Below, one piece after another: positions 14,061-24,797 of a stretch of DNA of 64,000 nt. The position numbers and the translations under genes are program-made. A model generated the notes under the pieces. That model was not told the origin of the DNA and searched no databases. It saw only the letters and a list, made by a program, of their open reading frames with translations. The stretch is from Epiperipatus broadwayi (lineage: Eukaryota > Onychophora > Udeonychophora > Euonychophora > Peripatidae). The stretch spans positions 1,073,236 through 1,137,235 of the forward strand of contig JAQFVV010000156.1 in assembly GCA_028023455.1 (NCBI GenBank). The letters are read 5' to 3'. How positions within the stretch are numbered: the first letter of the stretch is position 1; each line of letters opens with the position of its first letter.

Positions 14061-14159
14061 CAGTAAATTCCTGTTTAAATAATTTTAGAAAATTATTTTT
14101 AACTTCTGTTTCCAAATTTCCATTATTATTTTTAAACATATTCCTAGCAGTTTAAATCA

Positions 14160-14300
14160 ATTTTGCCCAAGGAGAGGAATCATATTTCTTTTTACCACAA
14201 ATTGTGGTGATATTTTCATCCTATTGTTTACCACCACTGGTACACACATCTTTGGCCATTATATTAGTCTTCTTCAATTTTAAATTTTTATTGGAGTCAA
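14160..14300 (-). pseudogene. Ty3/gypsy protease-RT linker remnant
   Basis: The minus-strand translation contains a PVVVNNRM segment followed by MIPLLGQN. This corresponds to the PxLLGRDWL-type sequence at the protease/RT junction of gypsy polyproteins. The active-site DTG/DSG triad is not clearly preserved. Stops are present. Confidence 0.6.
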
Positions 14301-14539
14301 ATCTAATTCTGTTCCATTCTTTTAATGACATAATGAATAATCCAGCTAACTGTCAACTTCCATTGTAACTTTAAATCTGCAAATAACAATATCAATATAA
14401 TTTGACCACTTGTCAAGCTTCTTAATGTTTTTCACTCTACATTCACTTCCTCCTCTTGCCTTAACATCAGGGTGTGGCTTATTTTTCACATTATCCTGCT
14501 TTTGCTTATATACCTGAGCTAAGTGCCTTTAATCGTACG

Positions 14540-14625
14540 TATATTACATTTTTCAGTTTTAAATACATGACTTCATTGTCCAAGTCTACCACAACAATAA
14601 CATGTAAGCCAATTACTTAGAGTTC
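14540..14625 (-). pseudogene. Gag nucleocapsid zinc-knuckle remnant
   Basis: The minus-strand translation reads CYCCGRLGQ, then a short stretch and a second Cys-containing block. This resembles the CX2CX4HX4C knuckle and trailing cysteine block of gypsy gag-pol proteins, with the knuckle histidine lost. Its position upstream of the protease/RT remnant supports the assignment. Confidence 0.6.
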
Positions 14626-15195
14626 TTGAATGACTTTTCCCTTTCTGACCATATTTTAAGCTCCAACACATTTTTCAACATGACATCATGCCCTATATAT
14701 TTTCTGATGATTGCTTTACACATTAAATGAGCTTTAAAATATTTTGAAGATTCTTTGGTCTAGGAATATATCTTCAAGGTTTGATATGAATTAACACTGT
14801 TTTGCTAAAGTTGTTAAAGCTAAATTATAATCCTGATAACTGTCTTGAGATAATTGCTTTCTTATTCAAAAGTGCAAACCTGCTACTCTCTTTGTTACTG
14901 CTGGCTGAAAATAAGAATTTAGATTTTCCAGTAGTTCACTTAGAAATTAATAATACATCTGCTCTAACAAAAAACAACAATGTGAAAATTTTTGTTCTAT
15001 TCCCATTTATCCCACCTATCTTAGAAAGTCTCATGTAGCTATCTATATATTCCACATAAATATTCCTAATGAGAGGTTACATATATCAAACTCCCTTCAA
15101 CTTTGACTGAATAATGCCATCTTCTTTTTCCCTAGCAAATTAAATCTTACATCAATAAGGCGTTAGTTACGCAATCTGTTGTTGACTGCACCATC

Positions 15196-16503
15196 TGCTG
15201 TGTTCATAGGGGTCTATACCCAGCTGTGATAGCATAAAATTAGTAATGCAAAACAGATACTATTTATATTTTAGAAAAATTATTCTTAAGCTGAATTAAA
15301 ATATGATAATATAAATATATCGGAAATTATAGTATAATGACTAATTATTTTCTTATATAAATTTGGGGAATAACAACGAATAAAATAAGTCTACACATTT
15401 TGTCATTTACAGCTACTACTCGTAGTTCATTTATAATTGTGTTTCATTACAATTATTACTCATATCTTTGAACACAACTTCATGAAGTCTATTTAAGCTA
15501 TAAGTAGTGTAAAAAATTAAAAAATAATTTCTAGTTTTAGGCATTCACTTTTCTCTGTTTGTGAGAGAAGCCATTAAACTAGTAGCAGTGCTTTGTTCTT
15601 TCAACTGCAACTAACTGCTTTCATAAAAAAAAAACTTTTTTGAAATTCATTTGCATAACAAATATTCATTTTTTTCCAATATCTTTCCAGGAGGAAACTG
15701 ACTTCACTACCGTCACTAATTACACAAAGTAAAATGATACTTATAAACAATGAGGATTGCCAATTCCTCTACAAGCTTTGTGATAAATGCTTAGCCAGAG
15801 CCAGCACTTAAAATATCTCTGTCAGGAACCCCTCCCCAAACCCTGACCATGGTTTCATGCTTTGCACTCCTCAGAGAGGTGTCAAAGTAGATTCAGACAC
15901 TAGATCTAAAAATACCAATCCAAAGCCAAGCACTTATCTAAAAGTTATCTATTGAGTGGAAAATCTGAAATTTTCAGACATCTACATGTCTTCAAACCCA
16001 GTTATCCAACTCAAATAGCTATATGGGGCTGATAGATTTTCAGCCATACCATAAGTCTTATGCAATTTTATATTGCTAAGACTACTAATATATGGTATGG
16101 CTGAAGATCTATCAGCCCCATATAGCTATTTGAGTTGGATAGCTGGGTTTGAAGACATGTAGATATCTGAAAATTTCAGATTTTCCACCCAATAGATAAC
16201 TTTTAGATAAGTGCTTGGCTTTGGGTTGATATTTTTAGATCTAGTGTCTGAACCTACCCTGACACCTCTCTGAGGAGTGCCAAAGCATGGAACCATGGTT
16301 AGGGGTTTGGGGAGGGGTTCCTGACAGAGATATTTTAAGTCCTGGCTCTGGCTAAGCATTTATCACAAAGCTTGTAGAGGAATTAGAAATCCTCATTGTT
16401 TATAACTGACAAGCTTAAGAGATAGGGTCATGTGATCTATGACTCTTATTTTGACTATTTAAAATGATACTTCATTTACAATATTTACAATAACATCAGT
16501 GCC
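15196..16503 (-). repeat. 5' LTR of Ty3/gypsy element, split by a foldback
   Basis: Matches the LTR at 11876-12408 from about 15196 to 15742 and resumes at about 16460-16503 (atttacaataacatcagtgcc). The interruption is the foldback element at 15743-16459. The LTR copies differ by many substitutions and indels, indicating an old insertion. Confidence 0.8.
15743..16459. mobile_element. Foldback element FB1, nested in gypsy LTR, with 13 bp target duplication
   Basis: Two long inverted arms, about 15743-16054 and 16093-16405, pair almost completely around a short loop of about 38 bp. The arm ends are ataaacaatgagg and its complement. A further 54 bp lies outside the right arm. The insertion is flanked by taaaatgatactt at 15730-15742 and 16460-16472. 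No transposase is encoded. The 16126-16359 minus frame is only an open reading through the arm. A 13 bp target duplication is unusual for TIR DNA transposons and more like LINE-type insertion. A diverged relative lies at 36372-37035. Confidence 0.85.
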
Positions 16504-16509
16504 GGTCAT

Positions 16510-16840
16510 TTGCATGGATGTAAAAAGCAGTGTTATAATCCTATTAAATTAGCATATGATATTAATTTGCATGGTGATGATAGTGTGAATTAAAAAAAAT
16601 ATTTCACTTATATTTAGAATAATGATACAAAATTTCAAGAAACTGTTTTAATTAATATTATCCACCTTGTTTATTCATTTGAAATCAAAAAGAGATATTT
16701 ATCATCATGAGGATAAAATCACTCTTCATAAAGCTAAGTTTAAAAGATGTCATTTTCTGATTTGATCTCTGGGGAAATTTTAAGAATGTGGACTCATAAA
16801 ATTATTTCACACAATCTTAAAGATAGTTTTATTTCTTCCA
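16510..16840. other. Gene-free stretch
   Basis: Gypsy 3' flank (on the plus-strand map) with no recognised feature. Confidence 0.4.
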
Positions 16841-16841
16841 G

Positions 16842-16990
16842 TGCGTAAGCTTGTGGTTAAAATCTGTAGAGGTCCCTACCTTCACATTTTCAACCACACA
16901 TGCTTTAAATTTATTGCCTTGGTAAATATATGTCAATTTACACATGGTAATGGTATAATAAGTATGTCAGCAATTATTGCATGATGTCCG
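16842..16990 (+). repeat. Dispersed repeat, inverted partner at 29200-29345
   Basis: The segment from gcgtaagcttgtggttaa through the caaccacacatgctttaa and attgccttggtaaat blocks is matched in reverse complement at 29200-29345. The repeat has tRNA-promoter-like spacing but no clear A and B boxes. No coding potential is visible. Confidence 0.7.
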
Positions 16991-18240
16991 TTATTACTAA
17001 ACTGGAGAGAACGGGTAAGGATTGTATTTAGTAGTTGTTTCCAATAATAGATTAGAGATTATTAAAAACTTAATGTAATCTTAGAATAAAAAAACACTAT
17101 AAATACACTTTGGTTACAGTTTTTAGCAAAAGTTTGATTCATACATTGTGGTGGGTTTTTTATTGAGAGAAACGTTAGCGAAAAGTTGTTGATAGTAGGA
17201 GAACGAGCCATGTGGAGTACTTGGGATAAAGGCTGGTGTTAAACATGATTGTTTATTGGCTCTAATTTCATTTAAATTTTTGGGAAAATGTCCTTTAGTC
17301 TAGTTTATAGATAGCTTTATTGAGCAAATATCAAAGTGAACTATAAGCTTGATAGTAGTGTGTATTCAATTTGAATTTATTAAAAGCTGTTTATGCCATT
17401 CTTGACAATTTAAAAGGATGGTCTAAAAAACATTCTTAATCTTTTTGATGCTACTTTATAAAAAATTTAATTTGAAAATGAATATTTAAAAATATCTGCT
17501 ACTTTATTAGGCAATAATGTAGAAAAATCTTCAGCAATTTTTGATTTGTGTAGGTATCCAAAATATAAGTCAATTTAAATAGTAGCTTTGTAGAAAGATG
17601 GTCACATGATATTGAAACATAGCCAAAACTTTAATGTGCTGCATTTCATCATAGTAATATAACCGATTGCATAAAGTAATATAAGTAATCAAATGAAAGA
17701 TTACTATTTTGCAAAACTTAATATAGAAATGAGATATGAACTGTCTATCGATATTACTCAATGGAAGTGTAATATTCTAATGTATGAAAATGTATATTCT
17801 TTAGCTTAATAAATATAATTACATTAAACATACAATTGTAAATACACATCTTCTATATTATTTTAAAATGGATTTAAAAATAACGACTTTCAAAAATACT
17901 TTTTATGGTAAACTTAAGCATGATTTTTATGGAAGAGACAGACTTTATTTATGGGCATAAAGATTATCGTAATGCCATTGAAAAGGTAGAATATCCTTTA
18001 CTTTCTTTGGAGGACATGGATAAGGAAAGAATGTATTCAATAGTTTTAATTAGATAGAGTACTTAAGTTTTGCACAAAGTAAAGCTGCAGAAAAGTTTAA
18101 AATAAAAGCTCAGCATATTAAATAAATGGCAAATAGCTTGAAGAATTATCACGTGACGTGGTAAATGTGCATTTACGTGTGGTTTAGGACTTACAAAACT
18201 CATTTCTAATTTTTTGTTTTGTCACTTTTTGTCTAGAGTT
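16990..18240. other. Gene-free stretch
   Basis: No supported gene. Short open frames such as 17570-17761 have no family signature. Confidence 0.4.
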
Positions 18241-18241
18241 C

Positions 18242-18348
18242 ATTTTGCGGGTTCATCCGTGTTAAAAATTTTTAATATTAATATACTGACGTTTCGAACG
18301 TCAGTATATTAATATTAAAAGTTTTTAACACGGATGAACCCGCAAAAT
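18242..18348. repeat. Near-perfect 52 bp inverted repeat with 3 bp spacer
   Basis: Arms 18242-18293 and 18297-18348 pair with about one mismatch around the spacer tcg. The outer ends are attttgcgggttcatccgtg and its complement. This is far better preserved than the other hairpins in the window. It could be a miniature inverted-repeat element or a recent cruciform-type duplication. No TA target duplication could be confirmed. Confidence 0.93.
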
Positions 18349-18349
18349 A

Positions 18350-19470
18350 TGTATTTTATATATTTAACCCGTGCAAATCTTCGTTTTAACATACATATAT
18401 ATATGTGTTTGTGTGTATATGTATGAAAGATGAAGGAGATAAGACAATATTAAATATTTTCAGTTATATTACAATATCTAAGTTCATATGTATTTGTATA
18501 CAATATTAAAGTGTATACACAAATTATAGTGTAATGGTATTAATATTTAATCAGCACTGACATTTTGAGCAACTTATAGTTTATTCAAGGCCAAATGTCT
18601 CTTCAATAGTTCTCCACAAAAATCTATAGCAAATATTCTCCATTCATTATGATTTAATAAGCCTTCCTATTTCATCCTATTAATTTAAAATAAGTCTCTT
18701 TAGAGAACATTTTTTATCTAGAGGTAAATCTCAAACCAATTTTGTCTAAAACTTATTTACACTTCAAAACTACATGGCAATAGAATAAAATATTGTAAAC
18801 ATATTTCATACAGTAAACTTAATTTTAACAATCTTGAATGAAATAGCTATTAGTGTGAAGGTATCATATCTGCAAATCCCATTGCACGTTTTAAGAAAAA
18901 ATATGTTAAAAGTACAAGGCCAAGAAAATCACAAGACTTTTTTGCTAACTTTATAGTACATTTATTTATTTATTATAAAATCTTGAAATAAGCTTCTTTT
19001 TGCACTATTGATTAGTGCGATAAAATATTTTTTTGCCTGCCATATTCAATAATGTTAAGCCTCAAACTCCACTGCACGTGATTAAAATTAACATTGGTTA
19101 CTAAAACTATATAGCAATATATATCAATTTTTTATAATTCAGCATGACTAATGAACCAATTATTCATTTTGATAAAACAATTATCTTATGAAGATTTAAT
19201 TTGTATTTTTCGATGTAGTTTCACTTAATAATGTGAGTTTTATCTATGCATAAAACTGATTTGAGAGTTACCTCTGTTAAGAATGTTAAGTAAAAAGTCT
19301 TTGGTTACACATATTACCATGCAAAAATAACAACAAAAATGAATATAATTGAACCACCATATTCATGACATAAGATTACAATGTTCCCATGAATAGTATT
19401 AACCCATAGGTAATACAAAATGCTTCATAATATATACTTTCAACTCCCACAATATATAGTACCAATATTT
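18350..19470. other. Gene-free stretch
   Basis: No gene or element recognised. A short purine/pyrimidine and TA-repeat patch lies at 18391-18420. Confidence 0.4.
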
Positions 19471-19476
19471 TTAACA

Positions 19477-20040
19477 TGTTAAAACATGCAAAACTCACTA
19501 TACGTATTGCCACACACAGCAAGCTAGAGTAATTAATGGATGCCAGAAGGCTTGTGCATAAAATCCCCATCTAGTGGCTACTCATCCAATATCCCCAGAT
19601 TAGTTTTCTGGTTTGTGGCCTTCATCAGTGAGGAGCCTTGAATCTGAGAGCAATGCATTTATCTTAGGATCTAATGCAACCCTCTAGCAGCCACCTTTTA
19701 TCTCCACTTAACTACAAAACTATGAGTCTTAAACTGAAAATATTAAGGTGAGTTTGGATTGAAAATATTAAGGTGTTTTCAGTTTAAGACTCATAGTTTT
19801 GTAGTTAAGTGGAGATAAAAGGTGGCTGCTAGAAGGTTGCATTAGATCCTAAGATCTAGGTGCATTGCTCTCAGATCCAAGGCTCCTCATTTACGAAGAC
19901 CACAAGCCAGAAACGACTCTGAGGATACAGGATGAGTAGGCACTAGATGGAGATTTTATGCACAAGCCTTCTGGCATCCATTGATTACTCTACCTTGCTG
20001 TGTGTGGCAATACGTATAATGAGTTTTGCCTATTTTAACA
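19477..20040. mobile_element. Foldback element FB2
   Basis: Inverted arms of about 270 bp (19477-19750 and 19767-20040) are separated by only about 16 bp. Landmarks in the arms include tacgtattgccacacacagc, ggatgccagaaggcttgtgc, ccatctagtg and gtggagataaaaggtggctg. No protein is encoded. Parts of the arm recur at 6890-6950, 28776-28889 and 60600-60690, defining a dispersed family. The adjoining segment at 20035-20075 (gcataagaaatggtgatcat) recurs at 54595-54625. Confidence 0.88.
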
Positions 20041-20044
20041 ACAG

Positions 20045-20490
20045 TTATAAGCAAGCATAAGAAATGGTGATCATATGATGTTATTTTTAACATGTGTATA
20101 CTATATGCAGTAAAATATATCTATGAATATAAAATTGCAGGTTTAACATTTACGTGTATACACATTGAGACGTAATTAAAAATAATTAATAAAAACAAAG
20201 TTCTATTCAATAAACCAACATATATAAACTACAGATATTGACATAAACATGAAATTATAAATTGTTTAAATATTTCTTTACTGTTTAAGCCTGCTTTTAT
20301 TATATCTTAATTTTCATTCTGTAATAAAAAGAGGTTATAAATAAATATTTTAAATAATTATAACTGATAAAAATTAATAAAATTTTAAAAGAAAATAAGT
20401 AAAAATAATTTTTAACATTAATATTTTCAAAAATTATATATAAATATTAAATCATCAATAAATAAAGTTACTAATCTGTTTTTTAAGTTA
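20045..20490. other. Gene-free stretch
   Basis: Very A+T-rich with short TA runs. Nothing recognised. Confidence 0.4.
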
Positions 20491-20492
20491 TT

Positions 20493-20835
20493 CAAACAGA
20501 AGTCAATCTCCGATAATGCGCTATTTTTTAAATATTATAAATTTTCATGCACTCACCACCGGTAAGAGTTTAAAAAACTTAAGTGAATCACTTAAGTTTA
20601 GACCAACTCTTACAGACCATGCTTAAATCAGGGCTTGAGTCTATTGTGTGCCTGATGTTATAATCAAATATTCAATTGTACAAATCTATTTAACCCATCG
20701 CAGGAGAAAGACAGTGTCTCATTTTTAACCACTTACGATTAGACAAAGGTGACTTATAAATGTAAATCTATTATTATAAAGTGCTGAGAACTGAAATTAT
20801 TCAAATGGAAGTCAATCTCCGATAATGCGCTATAT
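20493..20835. repeat. Pair of direct repeats around a 270 bp unit
   Basis: The string gaagtcaatctccgataatg plus flanking bases occurs at about 20496-20531 and 20802-20835 in the same orientation. The intervening segment contains a small hairpin (gagtttaaaaaacttaagtg and its complement, 20568-20613) and a less A+T-rich core. It could be a short tandem duplication or a small element between terminal direct repeats. Confidence 0.6.
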
Positions 20836-20839
20836 GTAA

Positions 20840-21150
20840 ATGATATTAAATTATCTCTAATTGTAAGCATATGAATGCCTATGCAAAGATAAGTAATTAT
20901 TTACTTGGGATGCAGCATAATACATTAAGATGTGATGTTTGTAATCACAGTATAAAACGATTGTAAAGTTAACAAAAAATTTTAATGTCCCCCCCCCCGT
21001 ACACACTAATCCATTTTTTTGTCTTTCAAATCATGGTAAGTGAATTAAACAGTGATTACAACAACTGTTCTGGGTATGTGTGATATATATTGGCAAAAAA
21101 AACTAAGTCACTAATCTAACTTAAAATTTTTTGAACTTAGTGTTTTATAA
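20840..21150. other. Gene-free stretch
   Basis: No gene. A C run lies at 20990-20998. Confidence 0.4.
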
Positions 21151-21759
<609 letters not shown>

Positions 21760-21760
<1 letters not shown>

Positions 21761-22480
21761 CTCTAATATTAGATTATGATAATTTAAAATGGTTAATCCA
21801 AATGAAAATAAATCCTACTTAGAAGATAATTTATTGAAATCTAAGTCAACAAAGACGAGTTGTTGTTATTTTTTTTTAAAAAAGACATTTTTGAAGAAAG
21901 TTAAACAAAAATTGATAGGACAAATATATAATGGTAAAATGATATTGGTACATAATAATGAAAGAATTGAAGAGAGATGTGATAGTGAAAACATTTTTAA
22001 TGTAATAATCAGAGCAATGGTCATCATGACTTGACCATGATCCAAGTTGGAATATGGGTATAACTTGAAAATTTTTAAACAAACTTAGATTTTATTTTAG
22101 GTAACAAAGCAAAGCTATCTAGCTAAACATCCAATTATTAGGTAGAAGATGTTTGTTAAATTGACTATTCTTAGATAGAGAATAAAAACTCTGTGTGAAT
22201 TTGTTTGATCATAAGAGTGCCAAAATGTTTAACATAAAAACAGAAGTATGACTGTAATATGATGTAGACTTCACCATCAGTGAAGGGAGTGATAAACATT
22301 TACTTGGTGAATTACCATTATTTTATAAAGAAAAGTAAATTAATTATTAAAAAAGTATTAATATACTCTTAATGATTGTTAATATATTTATCTGTATATA
22401 TATATTTCTGTTTTCCTGAAGGTTTATGATGATGGTGTTTTAGTTGTATTTATATTTCGGACTATTTTCATCAACTATTA
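21760..22480. other. Gene-free stretch
   Basis: The small frame at 21789-22034 has no recognisable domain and lies next to the microsatellite. No element recognised. Confidence 0.35.
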
Positions 22481-22668
22481 TGAGTATTGAATGTCTTTAG
22501 AAAAATTTAACTTTATTTAAATATTCTAAATGCATTTAACTGCTAGTAATAGCCCACAGCTTAATATATGCTCAATGTTTTGAGAGATCTTATTCTTCCT
22601 TCTTCTTCAAGTGTTGCTGGCCTAATCTGTGACAGTACTAGCATGAGAATGCTGAAAATAAAAAAAAC

Positions 22669-22956
22669 TGCATCTATGAAATACCATGTGAATGTGGAAG
22701 AACATATATTGGTGAGATCAATCATCCCATTGAAAAGTGCCTGCAAAAACACAAACTGATGATTAGAAGAGTAAAAACAGATGTGTTTTAGATAGCAGAC
22801 CATGTATGTACCAATGAACTTATGTTCAGTTGGGAAAATACAAAAATATTGGATAGGGAAGAAAAGGTACAAAGAAAAAAATTTAAAGAAGCTGCTCACA
22901 TGACAATGGCAAACAATTCCATAAATCAACCTAGTGTAACTATACATAATGTATGA
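22669..22956 (+). pseudogene. GIY-YIG endonuclease domain of Penelope-like element
   Basis: The plus-strand translation opens with CIYEIPCECGRTYIGE, an IY...YIG module preceded by the CxC pair typical of Penelope-like endonucleases (about residues 2-16). It continues with a KHK-like basic segment, then TKILDREEKVQRKKFKEAA and a terminal INQPSV. These correspond to the C-terminal ILxxE...RKxKEA and INxxS conservation of the family. One in-frame TAG (22789-22791) interrupts about 95 codons before a TGA at 22954. In intact elements the domain nicks target DNA to prime reverse transcription. Here it is broken. Confidence 0.88.
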
Positions 22957-23044
22957 AAACCATTAATCAACTTTGCTCTTAGAAAAAAGTGGAGAAATCA
23001 GGAGGAACCCCATAGATAAGTACATAAAATTTCTACTGACTGTT

Positions 23045-23125
23045 GCCTTTGGCAGAATGTCTCAGTTGGTTAGAGTGTTACCTTTAAATTCCAAGAATCT
23101 AATGGTCCATGTTCAATCACCATGC
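23045..23125 (+). repeat. tRNA-like sequence
   Basis: The segment has an A-box-like gtctcagttggttagagtg and a degraded B-box-like region at gtccatgttcaatcacc with roughly tRNA spacing. It is more likely a tRNA-derived SINE head or a tRNA-like part of the Penelope-like element than a working tRNA, because the B box is mutated and acceptor-stem pairing is poor. Confidence 0.5.
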
Positions 23126-23289
23126 TAGTTCTGTCACTGGTCAGGCCAGCAACACCTGAAGAAGAGGAGAAAATAAATAATACCTTTTGAAATGTTGTGT
23201 ATATTCTAACCTGTGTGCTATTACTAACAGTTGAATGTCTTTAGAATATTCAAATGAAGTTAAATTTTCTAAAAGACATTCAATACTCA

Positions 23290-23725
23290 TATTAGATGAG
23301 TATATATAAATATAGATTTCTGTGTCTTCTAGCAAAAGGTGACCATTATTTTCTTAACATAAAAGCATTAAAAACTCTCTGTAAGGATGTTTATTAAAAT
23401 TTTAAAAATAGAGATGGATAAATCATAAGCCTAATCAATATGTTCTTCAACTTGATACTATGAGGGTTTTATTATAAAAATCATATCGTTGGACTGGTTG
23501 TGTGAAACGTATTAAAGAAAACAAACTTTCTAAAAATGTTTTATGATAAACTTGATCATAGTTTTCTGTGAGAGAGACAGACCCGTTTATGTAATAAAAA
23601 GTATTTCAAAAACTACTATGAAAATGCACTGTTGATTATTTTCATTATCAAAATATAGCTGAATATAGAACACAAAGTCTTTTTAGAAATAAACGTTTGC
23701 TGCTGCAGTTATAATTGGAATATTC
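23290..23725. other. Gene-free stretch
   Basis: Nothing recognised between the Penelope-like remnant and the LINE tail. Confidence 0.4.
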
Positions 23726-23836
23726 GCAATGCGATGTGATGTGATGTACTGTAGCTTCTCCTTAAACGAAGTCAAGAATCTCTCACCAATTATGGCCAGA
23801 AAAAGCTGTTAGATACTTTATTTTACATTCCCCAGT

Positions 23837-24250
23837 CTACGTTTTCCCATATTCTGCTCCATCCAATTTCCATAACATAATCTTTGTCAACTCTATGGCC
23901 TTTATATCTAAATCCCTCTTATCTTTTCCCAAACCTAACATAAAAACCAATAATCCACTTTCTGTATAATCACTTTTTTCATATTTATTCTTCCATAACT
24001 TCATTATATGTGCCCTTTCTGTTTTCAAGCATTTGCATTCAATTAACAGTTGCCTAATAGTTTCTATTCCTTCCTTACATAATTTACAGACTAAATCCCC
24101 CATATTTTTCCATTTACATGTATATTCTCTTGTTAAAAATCCCATTTGAGCCTTAAACAGTAGACTATTTTCCTTACTATTATCATATATTAACTCACAC
24201 CTAATATTCTGTTTATTTCTATATATATACAAACTCTTTTTACTCTCCAT
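23837..24250 (-). pseudogene. C-terminal zinc-knuckle region of the second LINE
   Basis: This is a 137-residue open piece downstream of the RT. It contains CKLCKEGIETIRQLLIEC, a CX2C...ET...LxxEC arrangement like the CCHC-type C-terminal motif of I/R1/CR1-type LINE ORF2 proteins, with the expected His replaced by Gln. Preceding frames at 24351-24602 and 24614-24817 belong to the RT-to-knuckle linker. Confidence 0.75.
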
Positions 24251-24797
24251 ACTAGTTCTCCATCTCTCTAACTCCCTATTCTTTATTAATAAATCTATTC
24301 TTTTATCCCATTCCTTATCACTATAACACTCAACAATCCTCCTAACACAATCATCCTATCTTATATACTGATATAAATTCTTTATCCAAATCTTTTGCAT
24401 ACTGTATTACCTTTCTCATCCATCTTGTTGCCTGCCCTTTACTCATAATCCAATCAAATACTATTTTGGCTATTCTTTTATTATCCATAAACTGCAATCT
24501 ACCAAACATTTTCATTTTACTTTTTGCATCTCTCATATGAAAACATGACCATCCCATTTTTCCTTGAATTGCCTCCCTTGCTGTCCATATATCTGTATCC
24601 AATGCATGTCTTCCTACTTCCCTTTGAACTTTGCATCATTACCATATGTTAACCCTGCTACTGCAACTCCCTTCCATATAATTCTAGCTACATCATATTT
24701 ATTATATGAAAACTCTGTTAATTTCTTTATCAATCTTTTTCTTTTCTTTGCTTCATTTATCAATTTTGTCTCCCATTCATCCAAATAATTTTTCTGA

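Larger units (their letters stand above)
11876..16503 (-). mobile_element. Ty3/gypsy LTR retrotransposon, decayed and internally deleted
   Basis: Two LTR-like repeats bracket minus-strand coding remnants. From 5' to 3' on the element strand these are a gag-type zinc knuckle (about 14540-14625), protease/RT linker (about 14160-14300), reverse transcriptase (about 13420-14060) and integrase core (about 12900-13400). The order gag-PR-RT-IN identifies Ty3/gypsy. Every domain carries stops and frameshifts. RNase H and the N-terminal zinc-binding part of integrase are missing: the RT thumb runs almost directly into the integrase core near 13400. A foldback element sits inside the 5' LTR. The element is dead. 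Confidence 0.88.
22481..23289 (+). mobile_element. Penelope-like element remnant PLE-1 with inverted terminal arms
   Basis: Inverted arms of about 165 bp (22481-22645 and 23121-23289) bracket a plus-strand GIY-YIG endonuclease remnant at 22669-22956 and a tRNA-like patch at about 23045-23120. Landmarks in the arms are tgagtattgaatgtctttag and the ggccagcaacacctgaagaa block. The reverse transcriptase that precedes the GIY-YIG domain in Penelope-like elements is absent. Inverted terminal repeats (pseudo-LTRs) are known for this class. Compare 37084-37716, 37790-38768 and 42149-42994. Confidence 0.82.

Noticed and set aside
16126-16359. 77-codon minus-strand frame
   Set aside because: Lies wholly inside the right arm of foldback FB1. 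No protein similarity, and the mirror arm lacks the frame.
19376-19570. 64-codon minus-strand frame
   Set aside because: Runs into the left arm of foldback FB2. No domain.
22561-22947. 128-codon minus-strand frame opposite the GIY-YIG remnant
   Set aside because: Antisense shadow of the plus-strand GIY-YIG sequence, which has the recognisable family motifs.
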